Assembly (NCBI RefSeq): GCF_021726515.1
Contig: NZ_JAKKCJ010000003.1
Span: forward strand, 124,001 to 188,000
Direction: 5' to 3'
DNA: 64,000 bases
DNA from: Vibrio sp. CK2-1
GTDB taxonomy: Bacteria; Pseudomonadota; Gammaproteobacteria; Enterobacterales; Vibrionaceae
The notes under the pieces were generated by a model. That model was not told the origin of the DNA, made no database searches, and saw nothing but the letters and a program-made list of their open reading frames with translations. Position numbers and translations under genes: made by a program. Shown piece after piece: positions 46,956 through 56,244 of the stretch. How positions within the stretch are numbered: position 1 is the first letter of the stretch; each line of letters starts with the position of its first letter.

Positions 46956-47726
46956 TTATTTATTAATGAATCGACGGATAGAACGAATGACCTCTAATGG
47001 TTTTTCTGCATGTAGCCAGTGACCGGTATTAGCAATAATATGAGCTTTACTATTTGGGAACTGTTTTTGAATAGCCGCTTGGTGTTCTGGCATTAAGTAG
47101 TCAGAATCAGCGCCTTTTAAAAATAAAGTTTCGCCGTGGAAAGGGGAGATCTCAGTCCAGTCTTGAATGTGCTGATAGCTATTAATGATCCCCTCAACAT
47201 TAAACAACCATTGTAAGTATCCATCTTTAGTGTGTAACGATTTAGCGAGGAATTGGCGTACGCCATCTATTTCAATATGTTGTGCCAAACAGTCTAAGGC
47301 TTGTTTTCGGCTTTGAGGCTTTTCATCGATAACGGCTTTTAAACCTGAAAAAACATTATCATGGCGTCTTTCCTGATAGGCGACCGGTGCCATATCTAAT
47401 ACGATGAGTTTGCTGATTTTGTCAGCGGCAATATTGCAAAGTGCCATTGCCGCTTTCCCGCCCATGGAATGGCCGATAACTATGGCGGATGAAATATTTA
47501 AATCAACTAACAGCTGATTGAGATCATCTGCCATAACAGAGTAATCCATGGTGTCACTGTGAAAAGAATGCCCATGATTGCGTAAATCAACGCTAATAAC
47601 CGTATGGTCTTGAACTAAATCTCTCGCTAATAAGCCTAGATTGCTTAAGCTGCCAAAAAGTCCATGAATGAGTAGGATTGCTGGGCCTTGACCTTGAATT
47701 GTATGGTTAAGTTGTGGGGAATTCAT
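46956..47726 (-). CDS. ybfF: YbfF alpha/beta-hydrolase esterase
   Basis: A 256-residue alpha/beta hydrolase. The oxyanion-hole region is ILLIHGLFGSLSNLG, the nucleophile elbow is IGHSMGGKAA (serine at about 93), and the catalytic histidine is in ANTGHWLHAEKP. E. coli YbfF hydrolyses acyl esters and thioesters in vitro; its natural substrate is unknown. The ATG at 47726 has AGGA at five bases upstream; the frame to 47762 has no support. It is the first gene of ybfF-DUF2788-fldA. Confidence 0.92.
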   Translation of the reverse strand: MNSPQLNHTIQGQGPAILLIHGLFGSLSNLGLLARDLVQDHTVISVDLRNHGHSFHSDTMDYSVMADDLNQLLVDLNISSAIVIGHSMGGKAAMALCNIAADKISKLIVLDMAPVAYQERRHDNVFSGLKAVIDEKPQSRKQALDCLAQHIEIDGVRQFLAKSLHTKDGYLQWLFNVEGIINSYQHIQDWTEISPFHGETLFLKGADSDYLMPEHQAAIQKQFPNSKAHIIANTGHWLHAEKPLEVIRSIRRFINK

Positions 47727-47937
47727 AATAATCCTGTAGCCGAAAGTACGAATTAGCATCATAATACAGCCATCATACGAAAGTAATCACTTAACCTGGC
47801 AAAATGTCACCTCGATGTAGCAGTAAAAGTGTATCTTTTTGTTTAACTTATTTGTTCCTATATATGCTGAAATGCAGTGCTAAGTGAAATAGCTATACTA
47901 GGTAATAGGTTAGAAAATCATAATAATAGGAAGCAAT

Positions 47938-48591
47938 ATGCAAAAACGACTAATAGTGGGCGCTTTAATGCTATGTCCCATCATTGGTGTAGCAGATACA
48001 TTACCTCAACATAAAGAGGGAATTGTTGAATTCTGCTCTACATGTCATGGGGTTAATGGCGTCTCTACTCTTGATCATATCCCTAATTTATGGGGTCAAT
48101 CTGACCAATACCTCCGTGAGCAAGTTGAGAATTTTCGTAGTAAAAAACGTCACACTACTTTCATGGATGCATTTATCTATCAAATTACTGATGAACAAAT
48201 GGATGCCATTGTAAAACACTACTCTAGTGTGCCTGATGCGATGACCTTTAAGCTGCAATGGCGTGGTGATAAATGGCCTGGGGATATGCAATTAGGCGAA
48301 AAAATTGCCTATAGCGGCAAGATGGAAGCCAATGTGCCGTCTTGTGTCGCTTGTCATGGCCCGAGTGGAGTAGGTGTTAAGCCGGGTATCCCTCGTTTGG
48401 CTGGACAAAACTCTGCTTATTTAGTGAACCAAATGAAATCGTGGAAAGATGATACAAGACCTGCTGGTGCAATGGCGATCATGGGGCCAATTGCTAAGTC
48501 TCTAAGCGATGAAGAAATCAAAGCAGTTTCGGACTATTTTGCTTCGCTAGGAACACCGGTTGCGCAGAAAACGGCGGAGGTGAAAAAATGA
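47938..48591 (+). CDS. tsdB: Diheme c4-type cytochrome, TsdB-like
   Basis: A 217-residue periplasmic cytochrome with a signal peptide (about 1-20) and two heme-binding motifs: CSTCH (33-37) and CVACH (136-140), each in one half of a duplicated domain, the layout of cytochrome c4. It shares its last four bases (ATGA) with the next gene, a TsdA-like enzyme. In several bacteria a c4-type TsdB is the electron acceptor for the thiosulfate dehydrogenase TsdA. A general c4 role in respiration is the alternative. Confidence 0.75.
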   Translation: MQKRLIVGALMLCPIIGVADTLPQHKEGIVEFCSTCHGVNGVSTLDHIPNLWGQSDQYLREQVENFRSKKRHTTFMDAFIYQITDEQMDAIVKHYSSVPDAMTFKLQWRGDKWPGDMQLGEKIAYSGKMEANVPSCVACHGPSGVGVKPGIPRLAGQNSAYLVNQMKSWKDDTRPAGAMAIMGPIAKSLSDEEIKAVSDYFASLGTPVAQKTAEVKK

Positions 48592-49499
48592 AATACTTAC
48601 TATTAAGCCTATCGCTACTAAGTGGAATGGCTTTTGCCAATGATGGACATAAAGATCTAGGCAGTGTTGAGCCGGGCAACCCGCTTGCGCAAGGTGAGGC
48701 ATATCACCAAGTACCCGATTGGGGGAATGTGCCAGAAGAGCATTTTGCTGAAGCGGTAAAACGTGGTTATTCAATCTTTATGAATAGTCAGCAACTGAAA
48801 ACATCAGGTGAAGTCGGTAACGGTTTAAATTGTACTAACTGTCATTTATCTGGCGGACGTTTAGCCAATGCTGCTCCAATGTGGGGCGCTTATGTTTCTT
48901 ATCCTGCTTATCGTGGTAAGAACAAGAAAGTAAATACCTATGAAGACCGCTTGCAAGGCTGTTTTGCTTACTCTATGAATGGTAAGCCGCCTGAAGCCGT
49001 CAGCCAAACGATTCTCGATCTAACCGCTTATTCTTATTGGCTAGCAACGGATGCCAAGGTGAATGCGAAAATTGCTGGTCGTGGCTTCCCTAAATTAGAA
49101 CAACCGGAACTTAAACCTGACTTTGTTCGTGGCGAAGTTGTTTATGCAACTCAATGTGCGCTTTGTCATGGCGATAATGGTGAAGGGCGTAAAGTGGATA
49201 ACCGTTACGTCTTCCCGCCGCTATGGGGTAAAGATAGCTATAACTGGGGGGCTGGTATGCATCAAATCAGTTCTGCGGCTAACTTTATTAAAGCCAACAT
49301 GCCATTGAGCAAGAGCAATAGCTTAACGGATCAACAAGCGTGGGATGTGTCAGTTTTCATTAATAGCCACGAACGTCCACAAGATCCTCGCTTTAGTAAA
49401 TCGGTAGCTGAAACAGCCAAAGAGTTTCATGCCAAAGATTCACTTTATGGCACTCCATCAGCGCTAGATAAACACATACTAGGCTCGAAAGCGTACTAA
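48588..49499 (+). CDS. tsdA: Diheme cytochrome, thiosulfate dehydrogenase/tetrathionate reductase TsdA-like
   Basis: A 303-residue periplasmic diheme protein with a signal peptide (1-17). Heme motifs are CTNCH (82-86) and CALCH (190-194). A cysteine in DRLQGCFAYSMNG (C125) occupies the position of the unusual cysteine heme ligand of TsdA enzymes, and the second heme is followed by GAGMHQISSAANFIKANMP (K235 and M238), as in TsdA. The family interconverts thiosulfate and tetrathionate. It is coupled to tsdB by a 4-bp overlap. The direction of catalysis cannot be told. Confidence 0.78.
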   Translation: MKYLLLSLSLLSGMAFANDGHKDLGSVEPGNPLAQGEAYHQVPDWGNVPEEHFAEAVKRGYSIFMNSQQLKTSGEVGNGLNCTNCHLSGGRLANAAPMWGAYVSYPAYRGKNKKVNTYEDRLQGCFAYSMNGKPPEAVSQTILDLTAYSYWLATDAKVNAKIAGRGFPKLEQPELKPDFVRGEVVYATQCALCHGDNGEGRKVDNRYVFPPLWGKDSYNWGAGMHQISSAANFIKANMPLSKSNSLTDQQAWDVSVFINSHERPQDPRFSKSVAETAKEFHAKDSLYGTPSALDKHILGSKAY

Positions 49500-49522
49500 A
49501 ATTTTTTAACGCTGACTTATTA

Positions 49523-49555
49523 AACCTCTATGGGCTCACTCATAGAGGTTTTTTT
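49523..49555 (+). terminator. Terminator after tsdA
   Basis: Arms AACCTCTATG and CATAGAGGTT pair perfectly around an 8-base loop with five more T, 24 bp after the stop. Confidence 0.9.
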
Positions 49556-49723
49556 GTTGCTGGTTATTTGTGCACTTCATCGGTACGGAAATGAAGAAAT
49601 AAAACATTCAGTGATCCAAACGATCTTTTTTATTACTAACACCGAGCAATTAGCATAGAGTATCCGGTCAGTTATAGGTATAATCATTTCAGAGTTTAAA
49701 CAGATTGAGATTGTGAAAAGCCA

Positions 49724-50275
49724 ATGAAAACCATTGAAGTAGATGAAGAACTTTATCGTTATATCGCGAGCCAAACCCAGCATATTGGTGAAAGCGCCTC
49801 GGATATTTTACGTCGACTTTTAATCGGTGAGCAGCAAGGATCACAAGCAAATGCAACGGTGACTAAGCCTGTTGCCGTTGATACAGTAGAATCAACTAAG
49901 CCTGCTAAGCAAGAAAAGCCAGATGGCGTTGATGGCGTTAAGGTGATGCGATCTTTGCTTATTTCTGATGAGTTTGCAGAGAAAGATAAAGCGATTGACC
50001 GTTTTATGCTGATCTTATCTTCTCTGTATCACGTTGAAGCATTCAGTTTTGCTGAAGCGGCAAAAGTGAAAGGTCGTACACGTGTTTACTTTGCTGATAA
50101 TGAAGAAACCTTGTTAGCTAGCGGTAAAACGACTAAACCTCGCTCGATCCCAAATACTCCATTTTGGGTAATTACCAATAATAATACCAACCGTAAGCGC
50201 CAAATGGTTCAGCAACTAATGACGCAAATGGGCTTTCAAGCAGACTTGATTGATAAAGTATGTAACGCCATCTAA
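49724..50275 (+). CDS. seqA: SeqA, negative modulator of replication initiation
   Basis: A 183-residue protein that binds hemimethylated GATC sites and sequesters the origin. The N-terminal oligomerisation domain MKTIEVDEELYRYIASQT is followed by a variable linker (about 40-70) and the DNA-binding C-terminal domain with KVKGRTRVYFADNE, SIPNTPFWVITNNNTNRKRQMV. It precedes pgm, the usual neighbour. A terminator-like hairpin lies between them. Confidence 0.96.
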   Translation: MKTIEVDEELYRYIASQTQHIGESASDILRRLLIGEQQGSQANATVTKPVAVDTVESTKPAKQEKPDGVDGVKVMRSLLISDEFAEKDKAIDRFMLILSSLYHVEAFSFAEAAKVKGRTRVYFADNEETLLASGKTTKPRSIPNTPFWVITNNNTNRKRQMVQQLMTQMGFQADLIDKVCNAI

Positions 50276-50299
50276 CGTTAATTAGAACGATTTAATAAG

Positions 50300-50343
50300 A
50301 GCCTCATAATATTTGAATCATCACGTATTATGGGGCTTTTTCG
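50300..50343 (+). terminator. Terminator after seqA
   Basis: Arms AGCCTCATAATA (50300-50311) and TATTATGGGGCT (50326-50337), one G-T pair, and a T-run lie between seqA and pgm. Confidence 0.75.
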
Positions 50344-50390
50344 ATTTTATAACTATTTTTCAATTTAATAGCACCAAAAAGGATTATTGA

Positions 50391-52025
50391 ATGTCTCTGC
50401 ACCCTAGAGCAGGTACTAAAACGTTACCTGAAGACTTAATTAATATTCCCGCTCTAGTGAGCGATTACTTCTTTATCGAGCCTGATGCGTCGAATACAAA
50501 CCATAAAGTTCTATTTGGTACTTCAGGTCACCGTGGTTGTTCAAGTAAAGCCACGTTTAACCAAACACATATCCTAGCGATTGCTCAAGCGGTCGTGGAT
50601 GAACGCGTTGCTGCTGGGCTGACAGGGCCAATGTTTGTTGGTAAAGATACCCATGCGCTATCTGAGCCAGCTTGCCGTTCAGTAGTCGAAGTATTGGTTG
50701 CAAATGGTGTTGAAGTGATTGTTCAGCAAGATAACGGCTTTACACCTACACCAGGCATTTCTCACGCGATCTTAACTTATAACCTTGCCCATCAAGATAA
50801 ATCGGATGGCATTGTGATCACGCCATCGCATAATCCACCGCAAGATGGTGGTATCAAATATAACCCAAGTCACGGTGGTCCAGCCGAAGCAGAAATTACT
50901 CAGCGCATTGAAGACAAAGCGAATCAATATATTGCCGCAGGGCTAGTAGGCGTTAAACGTTGTGCCAATTCTCTCGATAAAGTGAAAGCACTTGATTTGG
51001 TACAACCTTATGTTGATGACCTAGTGAACGTGATTGATATTGAGGCCATTCAAAAAGCGAATATTAAAATTGGTATTGATCCACTTGGTGGTGCGGGGAT
51101 TGAATACTGGCGACGTATTGCGAAAACCTATCAGCTTGATATGACGCTAGTAAATGAAACCGTTGATCCGTCTTTTCAGTTTATGACACTCGATAAAGAT
51201 GGTGTGATTCGTATGGATTGCTCATCACCTTATGCGATGGCGAGCCTGCTTGGATTAAAGGATGACTATGACTTAGCTTTTGGTAATGATCCAGACTATG
51301 ACCGTCATGGTATTGTGACGCCGCAAGGGTTGATGGATCCAAACCATTATTTAGCGGTTTGTATTGATTACTTATTCCGTCACCGTAGTGAGTGGAAAGC
51401 TGATGTTCAAGTGGGGAAAACCCTCGTATCAAGCGCGATAATTGATCGTGTGGTTGCCGATTTAGGCCGTGACCTATGTGAAGTGCCTGTTGGCTTTAAG
51501 TGGTTTGTTGATGGTCTATACGAAGGTAGCTTCGGCTTTGGTGGTGAAGAAAGTGCTGGAGCATCATTCTTACGTAAAGATGGCACGCCTTGGTCGACAG
51601 ATAAAGATGGCATCATTCTGTGCTTGCTTGCAGCTGAAATTACCGCAGTCACTGGCATGAACCCACAGCAATATTACGATAAATTAGCCGCAAAACATGG
51701 CGCGTCGCAATACAATCGTATTCAAGCTGTGGCGAATACAGAGCAAAAAAATGTTCTCAAAAGTATGTCTGCTGAAATGGTGAGTGCAGATGAGTTAGCC
51801 GGTGAGAAAATCACAGCACGCTTAACTCACGCTCAAGGTAATGGCGCCGCAATTGGTGGCCTTAAAGTGACGACCGAAAATGGTTGGTTTGCGGCTCGTC
51901 CATCAGGTACTGAAGATATCTATAAAATTTACTGCGAAAGCTTTAAAGGCAAAGATCACTTAAAGTTGATCGAACAAGAAGCTCAAGAAATTGTGAATCA
52001 AGTCTTTGCTAACGCGGGTTTGTAA
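50391..52025 (+). CDS. pgm: Phosphoglucomutase (alpha-D-glucose phosphate-specific)
   Basis: A 544-residue mutase interconverting glucose-1-phosphate and glucose-6-phosphate. The phosphoserine loop is [14 protein letters not shown] (about 143-156), the metal loop is [10 protein letters not shown], the sugar-specificity loop is [12 protein letters not shown] and the phosphate-binding loop near the C-terminus is RPSGTED. Length agrees with E. coli Pgm. An AAAAGG site precedes the ATG. Confidence 0.97.
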   Translation: MSLHPRAGTKTLPEDLINIPALVSDYFFIEPDASNTNHKVLFGTSGHRGCSSKATFNQTHILAIAQAVVDERVAAGLTGPMFVGKDTHALSEPACRSVVEVLVANGVEVIVQQDNGFTPTPGISHAILTYNLAHQDKSDGIVITPSHNPPQDGGIKYNPSHGGPAEAEITQRIEDKANQYIAAGLVGVKRCANSLDKVKALDLVQPYVDDLVNVIDIEAIQKANIKIGIDPLGGAGIEYWRRIAKTYQLDMTLVNETVDPSFQFMTLDKDGVIRMDCSSPYAMASLLGLKDDYDLAFGNDPDYDRHGIVTPQGLMDPNHYLAVCIDYLFRHRSEWKADVQVGKTLVSSAIIDRVVADLGRDLCEVPVGFKWFVDGLYEGSFGFGGEESAGASFLRKDGTPWSTDKDGIILCLLAAEITAVTGMNPQQYYDKLAAKHGASQYNRIQAVANTEQKNVLKSMSAEMVSADELAGEKITARLTHAQGNGAAIGGLKVTTENGWFAARPSGTEDIYKIYCESFKGKDHLKLIEQEAQEIVNQVFANAGL

Positions 52026-52056
52026 TAACAATTGCTAGTACAGGTAATTAAGAAAT

Positions 52057-52085
52057 AGCGAGGCTGTCATGGTCTCGCTTTTTTA
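52057..52085 (+). terminator. Terminator after pgm
   Basis: Arms AGCGAG and CTCGCT with an 11-base loop and a T-run, 31 bp after the stop, between convergent genes. Confidence 0.75.
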
Positions 52086-52095
52086 TGTCCTAAAA

Positions 52096-52884
52096 TCAAG
52101 CATGCGGCCATTCGTTGGGTAGAATAAACCAAAAATCACCCGATTGACTTTGGCAATGTACAAACTCGTGTCCAACTTCTTTTAACACTGGCGAATCCGC
52201 TTCTTTTCCGGTTAGCCACTGGCCTTTTTTCAATATATACAATGGTTCCTTGATGTTATTGAAGTCATCAGTGTAGCACCAATAACCGTAGCGTTGAGAT
52301 GGATCAATCGGATAGCCTAAGCAACTTGTTGGTGTCGCTTCATTGCGAAACGGATTAATGTATAACCGCCCTTGCATCAGTAGTTTAGGTTTAATATCTC
52401 CTAGACCTGGGTATTGCTGCTGAAAGCACTGATGTTGAGACATGGCAAGCTGGTGGTTCAACATGTGCGAAAGCTTTAAATCCAATCGGTCGCGGCTATT
52501 TGGCCCATACCATAGACCATCAAATAAAAGATAAAACTTAATGGCGACTTCCCAATGTTCCACAATGTCAGTCACCGTATTTTTGAGTACAAAATCTAAA
52601 GCGCCAATGGTTTTCCCTTGATGGTTGAGCTGAATTTCTTCGGCCACTATTTGATAGTTAGGATGAGAGGCGAAATACTGGTGACATAAGTGTTGATACC
52701 AAAAGCCAAGGCGTGAATTGCCTGAATAAGGCAATGGCTGAGGCGATAAAGTTTTGCAAAATGGATTATCAGCTAGCTCTGCTTGATTCGCTTGCAGTAA
52801 CGGCGAGTGATGTGACATCCAGTCGCTGATTTTTACAAATAGATTCTGTTGCTCCTGCGCAGGAATGGCATATTTCATCGACAC
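52096..52884 (-). CDS. DUF1853 family protein
   Basis: A 262-residue cytoplasmic protein matching the DUF1853 family, function unknown. Recognisable blocks are LGFWYQHLCHQYFASHPNYQ, GKTIGALDFVLKN, EHWEVAIKFYLLFDGLWYGPNSRDRLD and ARLYINPF-like GRLYINPFRNE. The DFVL...EVAIKFYL arrangement of acidic and lysine residues recalls PD-(D/E)XK nucleases, but I cannot show this. It is convergent with pgm and divergent from the Nif3-like gene. Confidence 0.8.
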   Translation of the reverse strand: MSMKYAIPAQEQQNLFVKISDWMSHHSPLLQANQAELADNPFCKTLSPQPLPYSGNSRLGFWYQHLCHQYFASHPNYQIVAEEIQLNHQGKTIGALDFVLKNTVTDIVEHWEVAIKFYLLFDGLWYGPNSRDRLDLKLSHMLNHQLAMSQHQCFQQQYPGLGDIKPKLLMQGRLYINPFRNEATPTSCLGYPIDPSQRYGYWCYTDDFNNIKEPLYILKKGQWLTGKEADSPVLKEVGHEFVHCQSQSGDFWFILPNEWPHA

Positions 52885-52992
52885 TTAAGATCTATCCTTG
52901 TGGTGTTGGGCTTGAAGTCACTGACGATTGACTGTTATAACATGATACAAACGCTGACATTCGAATAAGAACATCATCAAAAGGTTTAGATT

Positions 52993-53751
52993 ATGAATAA
53001 CCTACAATTAGAGACATTGCTCAATCAAACTCTATCACCTCATTTAGTAAAAGACTATTGTCCCAATGGCCTACAGGTTGAAGGGAAACAAACGATTAAA
53101 AAAATTGTGACAGGCGTGACCGCGTCTCAAGCGTTAATTGAAGCGGCAGTTGAAGCCAAAGCCGATGCGATTTTGGTCCATCATGGTTATTTTTGGAAAG
53201 GTGAGTCTCAACCGATTACCGGAATGAAAGGTAAGCGTATTCGTTCACTGATTCAAAATGATATTAATTTATATGCTTATCATTTACCGCTCGATATTCA
53301 TCCTCAATTAGGTAATAACGCGCAACTTGCTCAGCTGTTAGATATTGAAACTCAAGGTGGACTAGAAGGGCATCCGCAATCCGTTGCCATGTACGGTACG
53401 TTTAAAACGCCACTTTCAGGACAAGAATTAAGTCAAAAAATTGACACAGTACTGAACCGCAAACCATTGCATATTGCCCCTGATGATCAAGATAAAGAAA
53501 TTAAAACCATTGGCTGGTGTACCGGTGGTGGACAAGATTACTTAGAATTAGCAGCGCAATCAGGCCTCGATGCATTTATTTCAGGTGAGATTTCTGAGCG
53601 CACTACCTATATTGCACGTGAGTTAGGTATACATTATTTTGCCGCTGGCCATCATGCGACTGAGCGATATGGCGTAAAAGCACTAGGTGAATGGTTAGCA
53701 AAGGAACACGGATTTGATGTGACGTTTATTGATATCGATAATCCGGTATAA
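52993..53751 (+). CDS. Nif3-like dinuclear metal-centre protein (YbgI type)
   Basis: A 252-residue protein of the Nif3/YbgI/GTP cyclohydrolase I type 2 family. The two-metal site residues appear as LVHHGYFW (about 56-63), HLPLDIHPQLGNNAQLAQ and a C-terminal HHATERYGVKALGEWL. E. coli YbgI was proposed as a hydrolase, but its function is unknown. Monocistronic, with AAAGG before the ATG and a terminator after. Confidence 0.9.
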   Translation: MNNLQLETLLNQTLSPHLVKDYCPNGLQVEGKQTIKKIVTGVTASQALIEAAVEAKADAILVHHGYFWKGESQPITGMKGKRIRSLIQNDINLYAYHLPLDIHPQLGNNAQLAQLLDIETQGGLEGHPQSVAMYGTFKTPLSGQELSQKIDTVLNRKPLHIAPDDQDKEIKTIGWCTGGGQDYLELAAQSGLDAFISGEISERTTYIARELGIHYFAAGHHATERYGVKALGEWLAKEHGFDVTFIDIDNPV

Positions 53752-53778
53752 GTATAAATACTTGTCCGAGAAACGAGA

Positions 53779-53806
53779 AAGCGAGCTGTTATAGCTCGCT
53801 TTTTTA
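53779..53806. terminator. Terminator between the Nif3-like gene and gltA
   Basis: Arms AAGCGAGCT and AGCTCGCTT pair perfectly with loop GTTAT, followed by TTTT. It lies between convergent genes. Confidence 0.85.
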
Positions 53807-53830
53807 TTAAGTTTATTGTCTTAAGTAATG

Positions 53831-55120
53831 CTATTCACGCTCTTGTAGAGGTTTGAAATCTCGGCTTAATTTACCAGTGTAAAGTTGACGAGGACGACCG
53901 ATACGGTTGTGTGGGTCATCATGCATTTCATTCCAATGAGCAATCCAACCGATAGTACGAGAAAGTGCAAAAATTACCGTAAACATCGACACAGGAATAC
54001 CAATCGCTTTTAGAATGATACCTGAGTAGAAATCGACGTTAGGGTACAGTTTCTTCTCAACAAAGTATGGGTCAGAAAGTGCGATACGCTCGAGTTCCAT
54101 TGCTACATCAAGTAGTGGATCTTGAATGTTAAGCTCCGACAATACTTCATGGCATGAATCACGCATTACTTTAGCGCGTGGATCGTGGTTTTTGTAGACA
54201 CGGTGACCAAAGCCCATTAGGCGGAATGGGTCTTCTTTATCTTTAGCGCGTTCAATATATTCAGGAATATTTTCAACGCTGCCAATTTCTTCTAACATTT
54301 TCAAACATGCTTCGTTAGCACCACCGTGAGCAGGGCCCCACAATGAAGCAATACCTGCGGCAATACAAGCAAATGGGTTTGCACCAGAAGAACCAGCAAG
54401 ACGAACGGTTGACGTTGACGCATTTTGTTCGTGATCAGCATGAAGTGTGAAGATTTTATCCATCGCACGCGCAACCACTGGGTTAACGTTGTACTCTTCA
54501 CAAGGGTTAGCAAACATCATATGTAAGAAGTTGCTCGCATAATCTAAGTCATTACGAGGGTAGATGAATGGTTGGCCAATTGAATACTTATAACACATTG
54601 CTGCTAATGTCGGCATTTTAGACAATAAGCGGAATGCAGTAATTTCGCGGTGTGTTGAGTTGTTAATATCTAACGAGTCATGATAGAACGCGGCTAATGC
54701 ACCCACTACGCCACACATTACTGCCATTGGGTGGGCATCACGACGGAAACCATGGAAGAAGCTCGCAATTTGCTCATGAACCATAGTGTGATTGGAAACG
54801 ATTTGTTTGAATTTTTCATATTCAGGGCGTGTTGGGGCTTCGCCATAAAGCAAGATATAACACACTTCTAAATAGTCAGCATTGTTGGCAAGTTGGTCGA
54901 TTGGGAAACCACGGTGAAGTAAAATACCTTTACCACCATCAATGTAAGTGATTTGGGATTCGCAAGACGCAGTAGCAAGAAAACCTGGGTCAAAAGTAAA
55001 ATAACCGCTTGCACCTAATTTGCGGACATCCACTACATCTGGGCCATCTGTGCCGCTTAAAATAGGGAGCTCAATAGGTGCTTGACCTTCAATATGAAGG
55101 GTCGCTTTCTTATCCGCCAT
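53831..55120 (-). CDS. gltA: Citrate synthase (type II, hexameric)
   Basis: A 429-residue enzyme that condenses oxaloacetate and acetyl-CoA. The catalytic histidines are in [28 protein letters not shown] and [14 protein letters not shown], and the catalytic aspartate is in PNVDFYSGI. The N-terminal beta-rich domain is that of NADH-inhibited type II enzymes. Length equals E. coli GltA within two residues. It is divergent from sdhCDAB across a 390-bp region that must hold both promoters. Confidence 0.98.
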   Translation of the reverse strand: MADKKATLHIEGQAPIELPILSGTDGPDVVDVRKLGASGYFTFDPGFLATASCESQITYIDGGKGILLHRGFPIDQLANNADYLEVCYILLYGEAPTRPEYEKFKQIVSNHTMVHEQIASFFHGFRRDAHPMAVMCGVVGALAAFYHDSLDINNSTHREITAFRLLSKMPTLAAMCYKYSIGQPFIYPRNDLDYASNFLHMMFANPCEEYNVNPVVARAMDKIFTLHADHEQNASTSTVRLAGSSGANPFACIAAGIASLWGPAHGGANEACLKMLEEIGSVENIPEYIERAKDKEDPFRLMGFGHRVYKNHDPRAKVMRDSCHEVLSELNIQDPLLDVAMELERIALSDPYFVEKKLYPNVDFYSGIILKAIGIPVSMFTVIFALSRTIGWIAHWNEMHDDPHNRIGRPRQLYTGKLSRDFKPLQERE

Positions 55121-55510
55121 GACATTCTCCTTTGTAAATTATTAATCCATCCAGGATATTTTGTGTGTGCTTTTTGTACTTAGATTCCTACTTAAAGTCA
55201 ATTCTTCTACTTCGAACTGTGTGCTGCTTATTATTTTTCGGTTGGAAAAAGTTAAAAATATGTTCTATGTAGCATATTTTGTTACATGAATTGAATTTGT
55301 TTGTTTGCGGCCGTATAGTGCTAATGAAAATTTTGGTTAACGCCTTATTTTATCAGGGGTTTCGGAAGCTTCTCTCGATGAGGTAGATGTTTAATTAGCA
55401 AAAAAATCCATAGATTGACTGGGTGTTTTGGAATGGAAATGTTAATTAAATAGTTACAGGGTGTTTAATCAATTTATGTCAATAACTATAAATGCTCTAG
55501 ATGGAGCTGA
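55121..55510. other. Divergent control region of gltA and sdhCDAB
   Basis: About 390 bp, AT-rich, with an 8-10-8 inverted repeat at 55255-55280 and no gene. In E. coli this region is controlled by CRP, ArcA and Fur-RyhB; I see no clear consensus site for CRP here. Confidence 0.6.
55255..55280. promoter_or_regulatory. Inverted repeat in the gltA-sdhC control region
   Basis: AAAATATG and CATATTTT, perfectly complementary, separated by 10 bp. It is about 135 bp upstream of gltA and 230 bp upstream of sdhC. It may be an operator; the regulator is unknown. Confidence 0.45.
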
Positions 55511-55903
55511 GTGAGCACACCCGTGAATAAAAGAAAGTCCAGACCAGTAAACTTAGATTTACAAACAATACACTTCCCAATTTCTGCCATTGCATCCATT
55601 GTGCACCGTGTTTCTGGTGTCATTATGTTTGTTTCTGTTGGTATCTTATTATGGCTACTTGCCACCTCTTTATCATCTCCAGTAGGTTTTTCTCAAGCAT
55701 CGAGCGTTATTGATAGCTTTGCTGTGAAATTCATTTTGTGGGGTATTTTGACTGCTCTTGCTTACCACATCTGTGGTGGGGTACGTCATCTACTTATGGA
55801 TATGAAATATTTTGAAGAGAAAGAAAGCGGTGCGTTAAGCGCTAAAGCTGTTTTCGTGGTCACCGCTGTATTATCGGTATTAGCAGGAGTTCTTGTATGG
55901 TAA
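55511..55903 (+). CDS. sdhC: Succinate dehydrogenase cytochrome b556 subunit
   Basis: A 130-residue membrane subunit of complex II with three hydrophobic helices (about 28-50, 68-90 and 108-128). The quinone- and heme-site motif SIVHRVSGV and the heme histidine in YHICGGVRHLLMD are present. The start is GTG, supported by GGAG eight bases upstream. Its TAA lies inside the sdhD start (ATGGTAA). Confidence 0.95.
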   Translation: MSTPVNKRKSRPVNLDLQTIHFPISAIASIVHRVSGVIMFVSVGILLWLLATSLSSPVGFSQASSVIDSFAVKFILWGILTALAYHICGGVRHLLMDMKYFEEKESGALSAKAVFVVTAVLSVLAGVLVW

Positions 55904-56244
55904 AGCACATTTCTTCATTCGGACGCAATGGAGTTCATGATTACCTCCTGATCCGTGCAACAGGCATCATCATGACACTTTATACCGTGTACATGGTGGG
56001 CTTTTTAGCCTGTGGCCCTGATATTAATTACCTGTCATGGCAGTCATTTTTTAGCGGCACTTTCACTAAAGTGTTCACTATGGTGGCGCTTTTGTGCGTT
56101 CTGATCCATGCCTGGATTGGTATGTGGCAGGTATTGACTGATTATATTAAACCAACCGCAGTACGCGTGGCATTACAACTAGTGATCATTGTGACACTGA
56201 TTGCGTACTTCTTCTCTGGTCTATTTATTTTGTGGGGTGTGTAA
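55897..56244 (+). CDS. sdhD: Succinate dehydrogenase membrane anchor subunit
   Basis: A 115-residue membrane subunit of complex II with three hydrophobic helices (about 18-38, 56-78 and 90-112). The heme- and quinone-binding region HAWIGMWQVLTDYI carries the conserved His and Asp-Tyr pair. It overlaps sdhC by 7 bp and its stop touches the sdhA GTG. Confidence 0.95.
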   Translation: MVKHISSFGRNGVHDYLLIRATGIIMTLYTVYMVGFLACGPDINYLSWQSFFSGTFTKVFTMVALLCVLIHAWIGMWQVLTDYIKPTAVRVALQLVIIVTLIAYFFSGLFILWGV

